Source of the DNA: Panulirus ornatus
Taxonomy: Eukaryota > Arthropoda > Malacostraca > Decapoda > Palinuridae
Length of the DNA stretch: 64,000 nt
Assembly: GCF_036320965.1 (NCBI RefSeq)
Contig: NC_092264.1
Coordinates: 10,624,143 to 10,688,142, forward strand
Reading direction: 5' to 3'
Shown here: positions 21,497 through 32,935 of the stretch, piece by piece
Layout of the letters: each line of letters starts with the position of its first letter
Position numbering within the stretch: the stretch's first letter is position 1
Position numbers and translations under genes: made by a program
Notes under the pieces: model-generated
Databases searched by the model: none
What the model was told of the DNA's origin: nothing
The model's input: only the letters and a program-made list of their open reading frames with translations

Positions 21497-22029
21497 AGTT
21501 GCATCTGGAGTTGAAAGTGGAATAATTAACTTGTATTACAAATAGACAAGTTTTACAGCTGAATAACTCATTGTAGAAGCTTGTCTGCTTTGCTGCCTTG
21601 GCCTGCATAAGCTCTTGGAGTAATTAGCAATCCAGCATCTCTAGAATGTGGTTGTAAATGGTTGTACTCAGTTGCTTCCTGAGTGCTAACCTTTTATTAT
21701 AATCTTCAATTACTCTTGCATGTGTATGTAATTTTGTGCTGTGTTTTCCCACTCCTTATCAGTTTCTTCTGCTCTTGATACTACTATTTCTGATACTGTT
21801 TCTTCAGCATCTCATGGTTTTGCTCCCCCTGCTGTCACAGGATGTAACAAATACCAGTAAAGCTAACAATAGCCTCCTATAGATACCACCCCCACCATTG
21901 CAGTCAGTGCCAAAAACAGCAATATCAACCGGTATTAGAATGATAACTTCTTTTCTTATATGAGCTGAGAAGGCCCAGGCAACTGAATGCCCTAATTAAG
22001 GCGTCAGTACTGCCTCAAGCACATACACA

Positions 22030-22636
22030 GTGAAGTGTTTTAGATGTCTGGGAGTGGACTTAGCAGCAAAGGGAACCATGGAAGCAGAAGTGAATCACAG
22101 GTTGGGGAGGGGGCGAAGGTTCTGGTGGTGATGAAGAATTTGTGGAAGTAGAGAGTGTTATCTCGGAGAGCAAAAATGGGTATGTTTGAAGGAATAGTAT
22201 TCTACCAATATCATACGGTTGCAAGGCATGGGCTATAGATAGGTTTGTACAGAGGAAGGTGGATGTGTTGGAAATGAAATGTTTGGGGACAATATGTGGT
22301 GTGAGGTGGTTTGATCAAGTAATGAAATAGTAAGAGAGATGTGTGGAAATAATAAGAGTGTGGTTGAGAGAGGAGAAGGTGTGTTGAAACGGTTTGGACA
22401 TGTAGAGAGAATGAGTGAGGAAAGGTTGACAAAGGATATATGTATCAGAGGTGGAGGGAACAAGAAGCAGGAGACCAAATCAGAGGTGTAAGGATGGCGT
22501 GAAAAGGATTTTGAGCGATTGGGGCCTGAACATGCAGGAGGGTGAGAGGCTTGCAAGAAATAAAAGTGAATTGGAACAATGTGGTGTACTGGGGTTGATG
22601 TGCTGTCAGTGGACTGAACTACAGCATTTAAAACGT
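22030..22636 (+). mobile_element. LINE copy 8, C-terminal remnant
   Basis: Plus-strand fragment beginning at the element codons for KCFRCLGVDLAA, passing a decayed CEAWAMD region and RPNQRCKDGVKRILSDWGLN, and ending just after the ORF stop in the first bases of the 3'UTR. Several small deletions break the frame. It is abutted tail-to-tail by LINE copy 9. Duplicated at 26116-26722. Confidence 0.83.
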
Positions 22637-23901
22637 TTGTCGCTGTCTCCCGTGTTAGTGAGGTAGCGTAAAGAAACAGACGAAAGATTGGCCCAACCCA
22701 CCCACATACACATGTATATACATACACGTCCACACACACAAATATACATACCTATACATCTCAACATTTACATATATATACACACACAGTCATATACATA
22801 TATACACATGTACATAATTCATACTGTCTACCTTTATTCATTCCCATCGCCACCCCACCACACATGAAATAAACAACCCCCTCCCCCCTCATGTGCGCGA
22901 GGTAGCACTAGGAAGACAACAAAGGCCCCATTCGTTCACACACAGTCTCTAGCTGTCATGTAATAATGCACCGAAACCACAGCTCCCTTTCCACATCCAG
23001 GCCCCACAGAACTTTCCATGGTTTACCCCAGATGCTTCACATGCCCTGGTTCAATCCATTGACAGCACTTCGACCCTGGTATACCACATCGTTCTAATTC
23101 ACTCTATTCCTTGCAAGCCTTTCACCCACCTGTATGTTTAGGCCCCAATCACTCAAAATCTTTTTCACTCCATCTTTCCACCTCCAATTTGGTCTCCCAC
23201 TTCTCGTTCCCTCCACCTCTGACACATATATCCTGTTGGTCAATCTTTCCTCACTCATTCTCTCCATGTGACCAAACCATTTCAAAACACCCTCTTCTGC
23301 TCTCCCAACCACACTCTTTTTATTACCACACATCTCTCTTACCCTGTTATTACTTACTCGATCAAACCACATCAGACCACATATTGTCCCCAAACATCTC
23401 ATTTCCAGCACATCCACCCTCCTACGCACAACTTTATCCATAGCCCACGCCTCGCAACCATACAACATTGTTGGAACCACTATTCCTTCAAACATACCCA
23501 TTTTTGCTTTCCGAGATGATGTTCTTGACTTCCACACATTCTTCAAGGCTCCCAGAATTTTCGCCCCCTCCCCCACCCTATGATTCACTTCCACTTCCAT
23601 GGTTCCATCCACTGCCAAATCCACTCCCAGATATCTAAAACACTTCACTTCCTCCAGTTTTTCTCCATTCAAACCTACCTCCCAATTGACTTGACCCTCA
23701 ACCCTACTGTACCTAATAACCTTGCTTTTATTCACATTTACTCTCAACTTTCTTCTTTTACACACTTTACCAAACTCAGTCACCAGCTTCTGCAGTTTCT
23801 CACATGAATCAGCCACCAGCGCTGTATCATCAGCGAACAACAACTGACTCACTTCCCAAGCTCTCTCATCCACAACAGACTGCATACTTGCCCCTCTTTC
23901 C
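22637..23901 (-). mobile_element. LINE copy 9, 5' truncated
   Basis: Antisense copy with conserved tail (TTTGTCGCTGTCTCCCGTG at 22637), long 3'UTR to about 23093, and the ORF end from MERGASMQSV through LLFADDTALVADS to GERLARNRVN (23094-23903, 269 codons open). The element's 5' truncation point coincides with the duplication-unit boundary. So only the palm motif C onward and the C-terminal domain remain; no endonuclease. Confidence 0.87.
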
Positions 23902-26115
23902 ATATCATACTCTGTTAATACTTTTCATGAAGCTGCAATAATTTGCTCAATGTCTTTGTATCTCATGTATGCACACATGTGACATCATTATAAATTTTTA
24001 GTCTTCATTGTACAGTCACCAAAGCAGGATCTTGAAATTCAGTTGAGCAATAAAGGGGCCAAAGCTTTGGGATGGACATTTTGCCATAGTATCTACATCT
24101 CCCATGAACCTGGTTTTGAAATCTAAGTATATGGGGCCAGGTTTTCAGTAAATCATTGTTTTATGTTACTTTCATATCTTCTTGGCTTGTAAGCTTCGAA
24201 AATCTGCAACTTATGTAAGTTTCACATTTCCCAGGGAATTTGCCGTTAGAATACCAGTTTCATTATTTTATGAGTAAAAGTGTTTGACTATAAAAAGGAT
24301 CCACATAATTTTGACCAGGTGTGTAGTTTGAGTCAGTAACATTCTTTATAACTGCATTGGAAGCACTTTTTGATACCATTGAAAATGCTTGTACAATATT
24401 TCTTTTTTTTTAATCAAATTAATATGATAGCGAAAGGTATGTGTAAACAGTTTAACACTCCGAAATGATTGTAATCAACCAATTTTTTTTTACAAGTAAA
24501 TAAATACGATACATACATCTTATTTTGAGTTCTCACTAAGTTTTCCTTGCATATGATATACAGTATACTTACTTAGATATGGGCTAATTGGCTCTGGGAC
24601 TTACCTAGATTTTGAAAATTTCTTATTAGTGAGTGTAGAATTTTCTTGCACTGCCCCAAACCTATGGTGTAGTGACTGCATTTAAAGACTCTGGAACCTA
24701 CCTAGAAAATAAAGATTTCAAATTAGTGAGTGTAGAATTTTCTTGCACTGCCCCAAACCTATGGTGTAGTGACTGCATTTTACTAACTCATCTCAGCAAA
24801 CTTTTCTCTTATGTGTAGCTACATGTTATACTTTTTTCCCATTATCTTGTATGTATTTTATCCTGCATCAAGAGCAGGCATATGCAGAACTTTCTCCAGA
24901 TATTTTAGTCAATATAATAGACAAACCCTACTAAGCTGATATGATATGGGGAACCTCCCTTAATGATAACTATAGACTTTATTGTATAAACAAGTGGAAA
25001 TTCTGTAGCAAGTTATGATAAAGAGTGGCAAGTCATGAGCTTTTCAAAAATATACTAAAGCAATTTTCATAGTATGCTTATTTACTTGAAGATCATAGAT
25101 ACTGTATTAGAATTTACTTACAAAGGATTTGCAGTAGTAAAACTAACACAAGAAGACAGATACAGCATTGAACATTATACATGAAATACATTAAAATGTA
25201 TTGATCATGTACCATGCTCAGTGTTTAGAAAGTAGTGCTGCTCTCATAGGATTATAAAGGGAAGGACATGACACTTGTTTATTTCTTGAGTAGGTGGAGG
25301 GAGATTTCAACATCAGATGAAGGCAAATAGACTGGTCACTCTAGACACCGTTGAGATTAAATGTGGATTTCCCAAAGTTTGCTTATATAAGGAAGAATTT
25401 CACTATTAGACTTAGAAAGAATTTCATCTTCAGAAACTTAGGACTGAAGCTCAAGCATTTTAATTCACTGTGTGGTTGGTGTATATGGATATCATAGATG
25501 AATATATTTGAGAGTATTTTTCTATGACCAACACGTCTGAGCATGTTATTCTACTGGACGTCTGAGCATGTTATTCTACTGGAGTTGCATCTGGAGTTGA
25601 AAGTGGAATAATTAACTTGTATTACAAATAGACAAGTTTTACAGCTGAATAACTCATTGTAGAAGCTTGTCTGCTTTGCTGCCTTGGCCTGCATAAGCTC
25701 TTGGAGTAATTAGCAATCCAGCATCTCTAGAATGTGGTTGTAAATGGTTGTACTCAGTTGCTTCCTGAGTGCTAACCTTTTATTATAATCTTCAATTACT
25801 CTTGCATGTGTATGTAATTTTGTGCTGTGTTTTCCCACTCCTTATCAGTTTCTTCTGCTCTTGATACTACTATTTCTGATACTGTTTCTTCAGCATCTCA
25901 TGGTTTTGCTCCCCCTGCTGTCACAGGATGTAACAAATACCAGTAAAGCTAACAATAGCCTCCTATAGATACCACCCCCACCATTGCAGTCAGTGCCAAA
26001 AACAGCAATATCAACCGGTATTAGAATGATAACTTCTTTTCTTATATGAGCTGAGAAGGCCCAGGCAACTGAATGCCCTAATTAAGGCGTCAGTACTGCC
26101 TCAAGCACATACACA

Positions 26116-26722
26116 GTGAAGTGTTTTAGATGTCTGGGAGTGGACTTAGCAGCAAAGGGAACCATGGAAGCAGAAGTGAATCACAGGTTGGGGAGGGGGC
26201 GAAGGTTCTGGTGGTGATGAAGAATTTGTGGAAGTAGAGAGTGTTATCTCGGAGAGCAAAAATGGGTATGTTTGAAGGAATAGTATTCTACCAATATCAT
26301 ACGGTTGCAAGGCATGGGCTATAGATAGGTTTGTACAGAGGAAGGTGGATGTGTTGGAAATGAAATGTTTGGGGACAATATGTGGTGTGAGGTGGTTTGA
26401 TCAAGTAATGAAATAGTAAGAGAGATGTGTGGAAATAATAAGAGTGTGGTTGAGAGAGGAGAAGGTGTGTTGAAACGGTTTGGACATGTAGAGAGAATGA
26501 GTGAGGAAAGGTTGACAAAGGATATATGTATCAGAGGTGGAGGGAACAAGAAGCAGGAGACCAAATCAGAGGTGTAAGGATGGCGTGAAAAGGATTTTGA
26601 GCGATTGGGGCCTGAACATGCAGGAGGGTGAGAGGCTTGCAAGAAATAAAAGTGAATTGGAACAATGTGGTGTACTGGGGTTGATGTGCTGTCAGTGGAC
26701 TGAACTACAGCATTTAAAACGT
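26116..26722 (+). mobile_element. LINE copy 8', duplicate of 22030-22636
   Basis: Same C-terminal LINE remnant, carried by the segmental duplication and not by a new insertion, as shown by identical flanks and breakpoints. Confidence 0.85.
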
Positions 26723-27988
26723 TTGTCGCTGTCTCCCGTGTTAGTGAGGTAGCGTAAAGAAACAGACGAAAGATTGGCCCAACCCACCCACATACACATG
26801 TATATACATACACGTCCACACACACAAATATACATACCTATACATCTCAACATTTACATATATATACACACACAGTCATATACATATATACACATGTACA
26901 TAATTCATACTGTCTACCTTTATTCATTCCCATCACCACCCCGCCACACATGAAATAAACAACCCCCTCCCCCCTCATGTGCGCGAGGTAGCACTAGGAA
27001 GACAACAAAGGCCCCATTCGTTCACACACAGTCTCTAGCTGTCATGTAATAATGCACCGAAACCACAGCTCCCTTTCCACATCCAGGCCCCACAGAACTT
27101 TCCATGGTTTACCCCAGATGCTTCACATGCCCTGGTTCAATCCATTGACAGCACTTCGACCCTGGTATACCACATCGTTCTAATTCACTCTATTCCTTGC
27201 AAGCCTTTCACCCACCTGTATGTTTAGGCCCCAATCACTCAAAATCTTTTTCACTCCATCTTTCCACCTCCAATTTGGTCTCCCACTTCTCGTTCCCTCC
27301 ACCTCTGACACATATATCCTGTTGGTCAATCTTTCCTCACTCATTCTCTCCATGTGACCAAACCATTTCAAAACACCCTCTTCTGCTCTCCCAACCACAC
27401 TCTTTTTATTACCACACATCTCTCTTACCCTGTTATTACTTACTCGATCAAACCACATCAGACCACATATTGTCCCCAAACATCTCATTTCCAGCACATC
27501 CACCCTCCTACGCACAACTTTATCCATAGCCCACGCCTCGCAACCATACAACATTGTTGGAACCACTATTCCTTCAAACATACCCATTTTTGCTTTCCGA
27601 GATAATGTTCTTGACTTCCACACATTCTTCAAGGCTCCCAGAATTTTTCGCCCCCTCCCCCACCCTATGATTCACTTCCACTTCCATGGTTCCATCCACT
27701 GCCAAATCCACTCCCAGATATCTAAAACACTTCACTTCCTCCAGTTTTTCTCCATTCAAACCTACCTCCCAATTGACTTGACCCTCAACCCTACTGTACC
27801 TAATAACCTTGCTTTTATTCACATTTACTCTCAACTTTCTTCTTTTACACACTTTACCAAACTCAGTCACCAGCTTCTGCAGTTTCTCACATGAATCAGC
27901 CACCAGCGCTGTATCATCAGCGAACAACAACTGACTCACTTCCCAAGCTCTCTCATCCACAACAGACTGCATACTTGCCCCTCTTTCC
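26723..27988 (-). mobile_element. LINE copy 9', duplicate of 22637-23901
   Basis: Same antisense LINE as in unit 1. The frame is split by the one-base insertion near 27645 into pieces at 27180-27632 and 27574-27972. FADD motif present near 27925. Confidence 0.87.
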
Positions 27989-29670
27989 TATGAGTCCACG
28001 GGGAAAATGAAACACGATAAGTTCCCAAGTGCACTTTCGTGTAATAGTCAAATCATCAGGGAAGACACAAGAGAGAAATAACAGTCAGTTGATATACAAC
28101 AAAGAGACATAGCTAGGACGCCATTTGGTAAACATGCGATTGTCCAAGACAGACTACAAGTGTATCATAAACTTATCATTTTACAAATTTTATCAACAAT
28201 AAAGTTACCTAATTTGTGTAAACCATCACTATTATTAAGATTATAATTCTTTGTGTATTTAATAATAGAAGATTCAGTGATATTTCTCGTGGTAATAGAG
28301 TTAGAGTTAATAACTGAGATGGCATTACTCCACTCAATACAATGATCATAGTTGTTAACGTGATTAAACAAGGCATTTGATTCTTGTCCTGTTTTTATTC
28401 TATATTTATGTTGCTTAAGTCTAACAGAAAGATCCTTACCAGTTTGCCCAACATAAAACTTATCACAATTTCTACACGGCACTTTATGGATGTACCCAGG
28501 AGAATTTCTTTGCTAACTTAAGGGATTTATCAATGAAAGATCTAGGGTACTTTAACTTAGATCCAATAGAATATATCTTCTCAAACTCATCATCGATAAA
28601 CTCTAGACTGCAAATACATAATGCCCTAAGGAACATAGATTGAAATGATGATAATTTAACTCTGTCATGTTGAGATGAGTAATAATGGATATAGCAAACA
28701 TTGGTAGGTTTTCTGTATATGTTAAACTTAAATTTGTTTCCTTGCCTATGGATCATGCAATCTAAAAATGGTAACATACCATTATTTTCATTTTCTGCAG
28801 TAAATTTGATGGAAGGTACTAAATTGTTAAGTGAGGGGAGAAATATTTGTAAATTTTCATTTGTTGGCCAAACACAAAGAACATCATCTACATACTTAAA
28901 CCAAATTGCAATAGAAGGTAAGATATTCTTTAGTAATTTTGTTTAAAAGAATTCCATATAAGGATTACTTAGTACAGGTGAAAGAGGGTTACCCATTGCC
29001 AAACTAAATTTTTGAGCATAATACTCTCCATTGAATTGAAATACATAGTCTTTTATACACAATTTTATCAGTTCAATGAAAACAGACTTTGAAACAGGTA
29101 AATGGATATCATCCAAGACATCAAACAAATATTCTAAAAGGTCATCAACTGGAACTTTTGTGAAAAGTGAGGAAACATCAAAGCTAACTAGTTAGAAATC
29201 AAAATTAACATGATATTGTTAAGTTTGTTGACAAATTTTACATTATTCATGATATTAGATTTTGATATCTTACCTAATAAAGGGCTTAATAAAGAAACTA
29301 ATCATTTTGACAATTTATATGTGATGGAGCCTACTGAACTCACTATAGGTCTTGCTGGAAAATTTTGTTTATGTGTTTTGATAAGTCCATACATATATGG
29401 CTATGAAGGAGACAAAGATGACAAACTTTTGATAAGAGAACCATTACCTTTCAACCACAACTTCATTTCTTTATTGAAATGGGAATTGACTGCTTGTAGG
29501 GGATTTTTACTGAGTTCAGAATATGTTGTGTCATCATTTAAAAGATCATTCATTTTAGATAAATAGTTACTTTTGTCTAAATCACAACAGTGTTAGCCTT
29601 ATCTGCTTTAGTAATATGTATATCCTTGTCTTTTTTAAGGTGTTAATAGCTCTTATAAATCTTTTAATAA
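27989..29670 (-). mobile_element. Penelope-like element piece P1 (RT plus GIY-YIG, broken)
   Basis: Minus-strand Penelope-like retroelement. In sense order: ITKADKANTVVI (about 29600), PYMYGLIKTHKQNFPARPIV (about 29340-29400), VSFDVSSLFTKVPVDDLLEY (about 29150), FSLAMGNPLSPVLSN (about 28980-29020), catalytic YVDD at 28882-28893, then NIYRKPTNVCYIHYYSSQHD. A GIY-YIG nuclease (CRNCDKFYVGQTGKDLSVRL, 28165-28482) follows and a ~175-bp 3' region ends at 27989. Several stops interrupt the RT, and an internal deletion near 28490 fuses KSLKLAKK to the NSPG stretch before the nuclease. The domain pair is diagnostic of Penelope-like elements; the subgroup is not resolved. Inactive. Confidence 0.88.
28165..28482 (-). 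pseudogene. GIY-YIG endonuclease domain of Penelope-like element P1
   Basis: About 105 codons. A Cys pair (CRNC) precedes DKFYVGQTGK, the YIG-equivalent, followed by RLKQHKYRIK with the expected Arg and His, then NALFNHVNNYDHCIEW. In this family the domain nicks DNA during retrotransposition. The frame is open to a stop at 28165, but the RT upstream is broken, so it is called a pseudogene fragment. Confidence 0.82.
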
Positions 29671-29705
29671 TTATAGTAATAATGATGATAATAATTATAA
29701 TAATT
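29671..29705. repeat. AT-rich simple sequence between Penelope-like pieces
   Basis: ATTATAGTAATAATGATGATAATAATTATAATAA-type sequence sits at the head-to-head junction of P1 and P2. Confidence 0.7.
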
Positions 29706-30330
29706 TTACTTTACTTCCCATGTTGCTTAACTCCTTTAATGTAAATGTTGCCTTCAGCAATAATGATACTATGAAGAATATCTTAATCAGGAATTCACCA
29801 GAAAATTCTCCTGGGTGCATCTTTGAAGTGCCATGTAGAAATTGTGATAAGTTTTATGTTGGGCAAACTGGTAAGGATATTTCTGTTAGACTTAAGCAAC
29901 ATAAATATAGTATAAGAATGGGATAAGAATCAAATGCCTTGTTTAATCGCGTTAACAACTATGATTGATCATTGTACTGACTGGAGTAATGCCATCTCAG
30001 TTATTAAATCTATTACCACAAGAAACATCAATAAATCTTCTACTATTAAATACACAAAGAATTATAATCTTAATTATAGTGATGGTTTATACAAATTAGA
30101 TAACTTTATTGTTGATAAAATGTGTAAAATGATAAGTTTATGGTACGCTCGTTGTCTGTCTTGGACAATTGCATGTTTACCAAATGGCATCCTACCTACG
30201 ACTTCGTTGTATATCAACTGACTGTTATATTTCTCTCTTGTGTCTCCCCTGATGATGTGATTATTACACGAAAGTGCACTTGGGAACTTATCGTGTTTCA
30301 TTTTCCCCGTGAACTCTTAGGAATATCTTT
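29706..30330 (+). mobile_element. Penelope-like element piece P2 (5'-truncated, GIY-YIG end)
   Basis: Plus-strand 3' part of the same family as P1, starting in the RT-nuclease linker (LPMLLNSFNVNVAFSNNDTM) and containing the GIY-YIG block GCIFEVPCRNCDKFYVGQTG at about 29815-29875. A TAA replaces a Gln codon near 29923, and a 4-bp TGAT duplication near 29965 shifts the frame. The 3' region (30190-30330) mirrors 27989-28110 of P1, so the pair forms outward-pointing inverted ends. P2 keeps the linker that P1 lost, so it is not a copy of P1. Confidence 0.86.
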
Positions 30331-30373
30331 ATCGCACACAAAATTGTAATCCTTTCAAATATTCTTTTTCTTT

Positions 30374-30527
30374 TAAACTATTCGCCATTTCCCGCGTTAG
30401 CGAGGTAGCGTTAAGAACAGAGGACTGGGCCTTTGTGGAATATCCTCACCTGGCCCCCCCCTCTGTTCCTTCTTTTGGAAAATTAAAAAAAAACGAGAGG
30501 GGGGGATTTCCAGCCCCCCGCTCCCTC
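30374..30527 (-). mobile_element. Short LINE-related element S3, truncated
   Basis: Antisense: tail (CCATTTCCCGCGTTAGCGAGG) and body to CCAGCCCCCCGCTCCCTC, then a break; about 70 bp of the 5' end are missing. Followed by CTTTCAAA and a T-run belonging to LINE copy 10. Confidence 0.78.
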
Positions 30528-32231
30528 TTTCAAATTTTTTTTTTTTTTTTTTATACTTTGTCGCTGTCTCCCGCGTTTGCGAGGTAGCGCAAGGAAACAG
30601 ACGAAAGAAATGGCCCAACCCCCCCCCCATACACATGTACATACACACGTCCACACACGCAAATATACATACCTACACAGCTTTCCATGGTTTACCCCAG
30701 ACGCTTCACATGCCTTGCTTCAATCCACTGACAGCACGTCAACCCCTGTATACCACATGACTCCAATTCACTCTATTTCTTGCCCTCCTTTCACCCTCCT
30801 GCATGTTCAGGCCCCGATCACACAAAATCTTTTTCACTCCATCTTTCCACCTCCAATTTGGTCTCCCTCTTCTCCTCGTTCCCTCCACCTCCGACACATA
30901 TATCCTCTTGGTCAATCTCTCCTCACTCATTCTCTCCATGTGCCCAAACCATTTCAAAACACCCTCTTCTGCTCTCTCAACCACGCTCTTTTTATTTCCA
31001 CACATCTCTCTTACCCTTACGTTACTTACTCGATCAAACCACCTCACACCACACATTGTCCTCAAACATCTCATTTCCAGCACATCCATCCTCCTGCGCA
31101 CATCTCTATCCATAGCCCACGCCTCGCAACCATACAACATTGTTGGAACCACTATTCCCTCAAACATACCCATTTTTGCTTTCCGAGATAATGTTCTCGA
31201 CTTCCACACATTTTTCAAGGCTCCCAAAATTTTCGCCCCCTCCCCCACCCTATGATCCACTTCCGCTTCCATGGTTCCATCCGCTGACAGATCCACTCCC
31301 AGATATCTAAAACACTTCACTTCCTCCAGTTTTTCTCCATTCAAACTCACCTCCCAATTGACTTGACCCTCACCCCTACTGTACCTAATAACCTTGCTCT
31401 TATTCACATTTACTCTCAACTTTCTTCTTCAACACACTTTACCAAACTCAGTCACCAGCTTCTGCAGTTTCTCACATGAATCAGCCACCAGCGCTGTATC
31501 ATCAGCGAACAACAACTGACTCACTTCCCAAGCTCTCTCATCCCCAACAGACTTCATACTTGCCCCTCTTTCCAGGACTCTTGCATTTACCTCCCTTACA
31601 ACCCCATCCATAAACAAATTAAACAACCATGGAGACATCACACACCCCTGCCGCAAACCTACATTCACTGAGAACCAATCACTTTCCTCTCTTCCTACAC
31701 GTACACATGCCTTACATCCTCGATAAAAACTTTTCACTGCTTCTAACAACTTGCCTCCCACACCATATATTCTTAATACCTTCCACAGAGCATCTCTATC
31801 AACTCTATCATATGCCTTCTCCAGATCCATAAATGCTACATACAAATCCATTTGCTTTTCTAAGTATTTCTCACATACATTCTTCAAAGCAAACACCTGA
31901 TCCACACATCCTCTACCACTTCTGAAACCGCACTGCTCTTCCCCAATCTGATGCTCTGTACATGCCTTCACCCTCTCAATCAATACCCTCCCATATAATT
32001 TACCAGGAATACTCAACAAACTTATACCTCTGTAATTTGAGCACTCACTCTTATCCCCTTTGCCTTTGTACAATGGCACTATGCACGCATTCCGCCAATC
32101 CTCAGGCACCTCACCATGAGTCATACATACATTAAATAACCTTACCAACCAGTCAACAATACAGTCACCCCCTTTTTTAATAAATTCCACTGCAATACCA
32201 TCCAAACCTGCTGCCTTGCCGGCTTTCATAA
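30528..32231 (-). mobile_element. LINE copy 10, 5' truncated, one nonsense codon
   Basis: Antisense with T-run (30535-30552), short 3'UTR, C-terminal domain (30739-31419) and RT from MKAGKAAGLDGIAVEFIKKG (31429-32229). The only visible lesion in that frame is a TGA near 31428-31430, replacing Gly in KVCGRRK. RT motifs are complete ([47 protein letters not shown]). It abuts LINE copy 11 head-to-head at 32231/32232. Young. Confidence 0.9.
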
Positions 32232-32858
32232 GTGAAGTGTTTTAGATATCTGGGAGTGGATCTGGCAGCGGATGGAACCATGGAAGTGGAAGTGGATCAT
32301 AGGGTGGGGGAGGGGGCGAAAATTCTGGGAGCCTTGAAAAATGTGTGGAAGTCGAGAACATTATCTCGGAAAGCAAAAATGGGTATGTTTGAAGGAATAG
32401 TGGTTCCAACAATGTTGTATGGTTGCGAGGCGTGGGCTATGGTTAGAGTTGTGCGCAGGAGGATGGATGTGCTGGAAATGAGATGTTTGAGGACAATGTG
32501 TGGTGTGAGGTGGTTTGATCGAGTAAGTAACGTAAGGGTAAGAGAGATGTGTGGAAATAAAAAGAGCGTGGTTGAGAGAGCAGAAGAGGGTGTTTTGAAA
32601 TGGTTTGGGCACATGGAGAGAATGAGTGAGGAAAGATTGACCAAGAGGATATATGTGTCGGAGGTGGAGGGAACGAGGAGAAGAGGGAGACCAAATTGGA
32701 GGTGGAAAGATGGAGTGAAAAAGATTTTGTGTGATCGGGGCCTGAACATGCAGGAGGGTGAAAGGAGGGCAAGGAATAGAGTGAATTGGAGCGATGTGGT
32801 ATACCGGGGTTGACGTAACGTCAGTGGATTGAATCGGGGCATGTGAAGCAAAAAAAAA
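32232..32858 (+). mobile_element. LINE copy 11, C-terminal domain fragment with A-run
   Basis: Plus-strand fragment from VKCFRYLGVDLAADGTMEVE to the ORF stop at 32811-32813, open for 193 codons. It shows YGCEAWAMVRVVRRRMDVLE, WFGHMERMSEERLTKRIYV and RPNWRWKDGVKKIL. Soon after the stop (GGGGCATGTGAAGC) it passes into about 22 A, so the rest of the 3'UTR is missing. It overlaps copy 10 in element coordinates, so it is a separate copy and not a twin-primed part. Confidence 0.87.
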
Positions 32859-32935
32859 AAAAAAAAAAAATTATTATTATTTATTATTATAATAATAATA
32901 TTATTATAATATTTATTATTATAATTTTTTTTTTT
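32859..32935. repeat. A-run, (TTA)/(ATA) simple repeat and T-run
   Basis: TTATTATTATT and ATAATAATA tracts between the A-run of copy 11 and the T-run of copy 12: tail-to-tail meeting of two LINEs. Confidence 0.88.

Larger units (their letters stand above)
19817..23901. repeat. Tandem segmental duplication, unit 1 (4085 bp)
   Basis: Direct repeat of the block that follows at 23902-27988; equivalent positions are offset 4085-4086 bp. I see only about half a dozen differences (for example one extra T in GACTGCATTT(T)ACTAA and one in GAATTTT(T)CGCC), so identity is above 99.5%. The unit starts ATATCATACTCTG and ends TTGCCCCTCTTTCC. It holds 2.2 kb of low-copy DNA, a plus-strand LINE remnant and a minus-strand LINE. 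Either a very recent duplication or an assembly duplication. Confidence 0.93.
23902..27988. repeat. Tandem segmental duplication, unit 2 (4087 bp)
   Basis: Second direct copy of the 4.09-kb block. It contains the matching low-copy DNA (23902-26115), LINE remnant (26116-26722) and minus-strand LINE (26723-27988). Its right edge joins the Penelope-like piece at 27989. An extra T in the 27640-27650 region breaks the LINE frame that is open in unit 1. Confidence 0.93.

Noticed and set aside
32232..32858. Copies 10 and 11 as a third twin-primed inversion
   Set aside because: The two pieces overlap in element coordinates (both contain the C-terminal domain and 3' end), so they are separate insertions.
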